Shown: one piece after another, positions 7,941-9,899 of the stretch
How the letters are laid out: each line of letters starts with the position of its first letter
Position numbering within the stretch: the first letter of the stretch is position 1
Made by a program: the position numbers and the translations under genes
The notes under the pieces: model-generated
Seen by the model: only the letters and a program-made list of their open reading frames with translations
The model's database searches: none
What the model was told of the DNA's origin: nothing
From: an uncultured Ruminococcus sp.
GTDB lineage: Bacteria > Bacillota > Clostridia > Oscillospirales > Acutalibacteraceae
Length of the DNA stretch: 9,899 nucleotides
Direction of reading: 5' to 3'
Assembly: GCA_902772795.1 (NCBI GenBank)
Contig: CACYBZ010000154.1
Span: forward strand, 1 to 9,899

Positions 7941-8360
7941 TTATACGCTGTGCTTGATTAAGTTTTTCCTTACCTTTTCCAGACTGGCAAGAAAGAGTTC
8001 TTTCTCCTTTTTGGTAAAATCTTTTGTCATAATCTTTTCGACTTCCAGAAACTCTTCTTCTACCCTGTCCGAAAGCGTACGCCCTTTATCGGTCAGGTAA
8101 ATGTGTAAGTTCTTTTTATTGTTGTTACACATTCTTTTTTCGATAAGTCCCTGTTTTTCCATAAGATTAAGTACCACTGTAAGTGATGCAGGTTCTATAC
8201 AACAGGCATTGGCAATATCTTTCTGCATACTTCCGTCATTTTCCCTCAGATAATCAATGACTTTAGGCTGTCCCAAGGTCAGATTTGTATCCTGAACTCT
8301 GGCAAAAAAATTCTTTTTCATTATCAGGTGATTCACCATGACTAAATATCGTAATTTCAT
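7941..8360 (-). CDS. MarR-family transcriptional regulator
   Basis: This 139-residue protein is a DNA-binding repressor of the MarR type, which usually acts as a dimer and releases DNA on binding a small molecule or on oxidation. A winged helix-turn-helix covers about residues 28-95: TLGQPKVIDYL, the recognition region EPASLTVVLNLMEKQGLIEK near 56-75, and a wing with NNNKKN. The LTDKGRTL segment near 89-96 and the long C-terminal helices for dimerisation are typical. Cys53, Cys54 and Cys78 sit in or near the DNA-binding domain, so redox sensing is conceivable but not shown. The ATG at 8360 has GAAGG (8369-8373) at 8-nt spacing; another ATG 7 bp upstream is out of frame. A consensus promoter and an inverted repeat precede it. 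The neighbouring efflux gene, its likely former target, survives only as a fragment. Confidence 0.92.
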   Translation of the reverse strand: MKLRYLVMVNHLIMKKNFFARVQDTNLTLGQPKVIDYLRENDGSMQKDIANACCIEPASLTVVLNLMEKQGLIEKRMCNNNKKNLHIYLTDKGRTLSDRVEEEFLEVEKIMTKDFTKKEKELFLASLEKVRKNLIKHSV

Positions 8361-8421
8361 CTTTCATACCTTCACATTACCATTTAACAAGATAATTCCT
8401 TTCTTCCAAAATTTATTGCCG

Positions 8422-8436
8422 GACAGAGTACCTGTC
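8422..8436. promoter_or_regulatory. Candidate MarR operator (inverted repeat at the marR start site)
   Basis: GACAG (8422-8426) and CTGTC (8432-8436) form an exact inverted repeat around a 5-bp spacer. It lies just after the -10 box, where the transcript should begin, a usual place for autorepression. MarR sites are often longer palindromes, so the match is suggestive only. Confidence 0.45.
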
Positions 8437-8442
8437 ACTATA

Positions 8443-8471
8443 ATCATAAACTTATTTAAACCATTTGTCAA
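8443..8471 (-). promoter_or_regulatory. Sigma-A type promoter for marR
   Basis: On the minus strand, perfect -35 TTGACA (8466-8471) and -10 TATGAT (8443-8448) are 17 bp apart. This is the strongest promoter match in the window. The predicted start lies near 8436, inside the inverted repeat at 8422-8436. Confidence 0.8.
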
Positions 8472-8660
8472 TTATTTTAACTTAATTTATTTTTAGCATT
8501 ATCACAGAATTTTCCAAAACAAAAAGATAAATAATACACAGTTTTTTATTGACGGATAGTTGACAATATCAGACAACACAACAGCAAAACAATAATAATT
8601 TTAGTTAATATCCATTAAATTGACTTTAATTCCTTGTTTCTCTGTGAAATACAACCTATT

Positions 8661-8930
8661 TTATTTTTTTCGGCAAAAGAATATAATATTTGTACACGCA
8701 AGACAGAAGACAAGTGCTTCCGTTACTCCGAATGAAAGCCATATGCCACTGATACTGAAAAATACATTCATCAGCACAACACTCGGCACAAGAATAAAAC
8801 AGCTTCTCGCCAGAGAAATTATCATTGCCGTTCTGTACTGCAATACCGCACTGAAAAATGCCGTCGTCACAATATTGATTCCTGAAAACAATATTCCCGT
8901 AAAATAATAATATTGCCCGAAAAGTTTCTG
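8661..8930 (-). pseudogene. C-terminal fragment of a MATE-family efflux transporter
   Basis: The minus-strand frame is open from a TAG at 8931-8933 to the stop at 8661-8663 and gives 89 residues. From YYYFTGILFSGINIV onward the sequence has the pattern of the last two or three membrane helices of MATE multidrug/Na+ antiporters (F-GINIV--AFF, AMIISLARSCFILVP, GIWLSFGVTE). MATE proteins have about 450 residues and 12 helices, so more than 80 percent is missing. No upstream part is present: the frame runs straight into the hairpin at 8912-8959 that follows the isomerase gene. There is no ATG or ribosome binding site at the head; the first candidate start is a TTG at 8889-8891. It is a deletion remnant and probably not expressed. 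It lies on the same strand as marR, which may once have controlled it. Confidence 0.75.
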
Positions 8931-8959
8931 CTAAAACCTAACGAAACTTTTCAGGCAAT
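8912..8959 (-). terminator. Long hairpin after the isomerase gene, probable terminator
   Basis: A 17-bp stem (8912-8928/8943-8959) has a 14-nt loop. The only imperfect pair (8918/8953) is a G-U in minus-strand RNA but C-A in plus-strand RNA, which fits a role in the minus-strand transcript. The isomerase stop is about 47 bp upstream. The following tract on the minus strand, ATTATTATTTT, is T-rich but not pure. The hairpin arm also overlaps the first codons of the MATE remnant frame. Confidence 0.6.
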
Positions 8960-9005
8960 TTACTGAACCTGATGGCTCAGTCTGTTTTTCTGTTGTGTAT
9001 GCTTA

Positions 9006-9899
9006 TCAGTATTCGGCTACTTTTTCAATGTCAATACTTCTGATAATCACATTCTCCAGTGGTTTATCATTGTCATCTGTTTCTACCTGTGCAATTTTAT
9101 CCACAACGTCCATTCCTTCAAATACCTGTCCGAAAACCGTATGCCCTTTGTCGCAGGCATTGAATGCACCGTCAAGTGAGGGATTTCCGCCGTTTTCTTC
9201 ATACAGCTTCTTAACCTCGTCACTGATAAGGTCGGTATCCAGCATGGAAGAACCGTACTGATAAACAAAGGCTTCATACTGTTCTCCGCCTATGGCATAG
9301 AACTGACAAAGTCCAGGATAGCTCATTTTCCATCTCTGCTCATAATATTTCCAGCCAACCAGACCATTGTTATCTCCACTATTGAATGTTTTCGCATCTG
9401 CCTGATTGATAAAGAACTGACTGCCGTTGGTATCTTTGCCCGAATTCGCCATGGACAGCGAACCTCTGATATTGAACAGATGGTCACTGAATTCGTCCTC
9501 GAAAGTTTCTCCGTAGATACTCTCTCCCCCTGTGCCGTTGCCGTTGGGGTCGCCACCCTGTATCATGAATTCGTTAATGACACGGTGGAATGTCAGACCG
9601 TCATAATATTTATCCTTGGCGTGTGTCACAAAGTTTTCTACCGTTTTCGGACAAGCCTCAGGGAAAAGCCTTATCGAAATATCGCCCATTGATGTGTGCA
9701 TTACTGCATATTCTTCTCCTGCTGACGGTTTATCCAGCTGATAACCGACTTTGTGTTCAGTATCTTTATAGACCTTGGCATCTTTCTTTGTTGTTGTCAA
9801 AACGTCTATCGGCGGATAGCTGACTGCTTCTGTCGGATTCTCTGTCTGAGATACAGAAGAATCACTGCCTGTTGCTTTATCAGGCGTATCTTTTCCGCT
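9006..9899 (-). CDS. Cyclophilin-type peptidyl-prolyl cis-trans isomerase (5' end outside the window)
   Basis: The enzyme catalyses proline isomerisation and helps proteins fold. The frame is open to the right edge, giving 297 visible residues and the natural C-terminus. The TTG at 9800 is therefore not the likely start. The first ~45 visible residues are rich in Ser, Thr, Asp and Lys, like the linker after the signal peptide of a lipoprotein, so the protein is probably exported; the signal itself is not visible. The cyclophilin fold follows: the catalytic [15 protein letters not shown] (visible residues 104-118, Arg106), [32 protein letters not shown] (to 164) and [15 protein letters not shown] (from 252). 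Between SQFFI and GHTVFG lie about 85 residues, where short cyclophilins have roughly 15. This insert is rich in Tyr, Trp and Gly. A hairpin terminator follows the gene. Confidence 0.93.
   Translation of the reverse strand, partial: SGKDTPDKATGSDSSVSQTENPTEAVSYPPIDVLTTTKKDAKVYKDTEHKVGYQLDKPSAGEEYAVMHTSMGDISIRLFPEACPKTVENFVTHAKDKYYDGLTFHRVINEFMIQGGDPNGNGTGGESIYGETFEDEFSDHLFNIRGSLSMANSGKDTNGSQFFINQADAKTFNSGDNNGLVGWKYYEQRWKMSYPGLCQFYAIGGEQYEAFVYQYGSSMLDTDLISDEVKKLYEENGGNPSLDGAFNACDKGHTVFGQVFEGMDVVDKIAQVETDDNDKPLENVIIRSIDIEKVAEY

Larger units (their letters stand above)
8361..8660. other. AT-rich spacer between the MATE remnant and marR
   Basis: Three hundred bases hold no gene. The part next to marR has its promoter, operator-like inverted repeat and ribosome binding site (8369-8471). 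The rest (8472-8660) is very AT-rich, with several TTGACA-like words on the plus strand but no matching -10 at proper distance. I see no terminator after the MATE remnant and no RNA gene. Confidence 0.6.

Noticed and set aside
8620..8907. Plus-strand open frame of 95 codons
   Set aside because: It lies over the MATE remnant. The minus-strand reading has clear transporter helices and this one has no recognisable pattern or ribosome binding site.
9006..9800. Cyclophilin starting at the TTG at 9800
   Set aside because: The same frame stays open to the window edge with a lipoprotein-like linker, so the true start lies outside the window.

Overview
The window looks like a chromosomal segment from a Gram-positive Clostridia bacterium, most likely a Ruminococcus/Oscillospiraceae-type gut or rumen organism. 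The clues are moderate-to-low GC, AGGAG-type ribosome binding sites, an ANTAR regulator beside amidotransferase genes, a MarR/MATE pair, a probable exported cyclophilin, and intergenic runs of small GC-rich hairpins. The genus is an inference. Every gene I can support lies on the minus strand, so transcription runs from right to left.

Right to left. (1) 9006-9899: the 3' part of a cyclophilin-type peptidyl-prolyl isomerase with a large insertion in its catalytic domain, followed by a 17-bp hairpin that probably terminates it. (2) 8661-8930: the last ~85 residues of a MATE efflux transporter, a truncated remnant abutting that hairpin. (3) 8361-8660: AT-rich spacer with a strong sigma-A promoter and a likely operator for (4) a MarR-family regulator at 7941-8360. 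(5) 7227-7811: an ANTAR-domain RNA-binding regulator whose receiver domain has lost its phosphoacceptor Asp, with its own TTGCAT-17-TATAAT promoter. (6) 6991-7226: the carA leader, with a TTGTCA-17-TATTAT promoter and what I read as a remnant of an IS200/IS605-type right end (last codons of tnpB plus the omega-RNA-like hairpin). (7) carA. (8) A 195-bp gap holding six consecutive perfect or near-perfect hairpins. (9) A 1350-codon open frame in which complete CarB is fused to complete DapF. (10) pyrG, 21 bp further on, whose stop codon sits inside a hairpin related to the carA-carB array.

Functionally, CarA and CarB make carbamoyl phosphate from glutamine, bicarbonate and ATP for UMP and arginine synthesis. 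PyrG turns UTP into CTP, also with glutamine. DapF makes meso-diaminopimelate for peptidoglycan and lysine. The layout suggests one glutamine-consuming biosynthetic operon (carA, carB-dapF, pyrG), perhaps under the influence of the ANTAR protein encoded just upstream.

The observations most worth following are the CarB-DapF fusion with an intact internal Shine-Dalgarno and start codon, the six-hairpin array with its related module after pyrG, and the tnpB/omega-RNA-like remnant captured in the carA leader. No complete defence system, CRISPR array or intact mobile element is visible.
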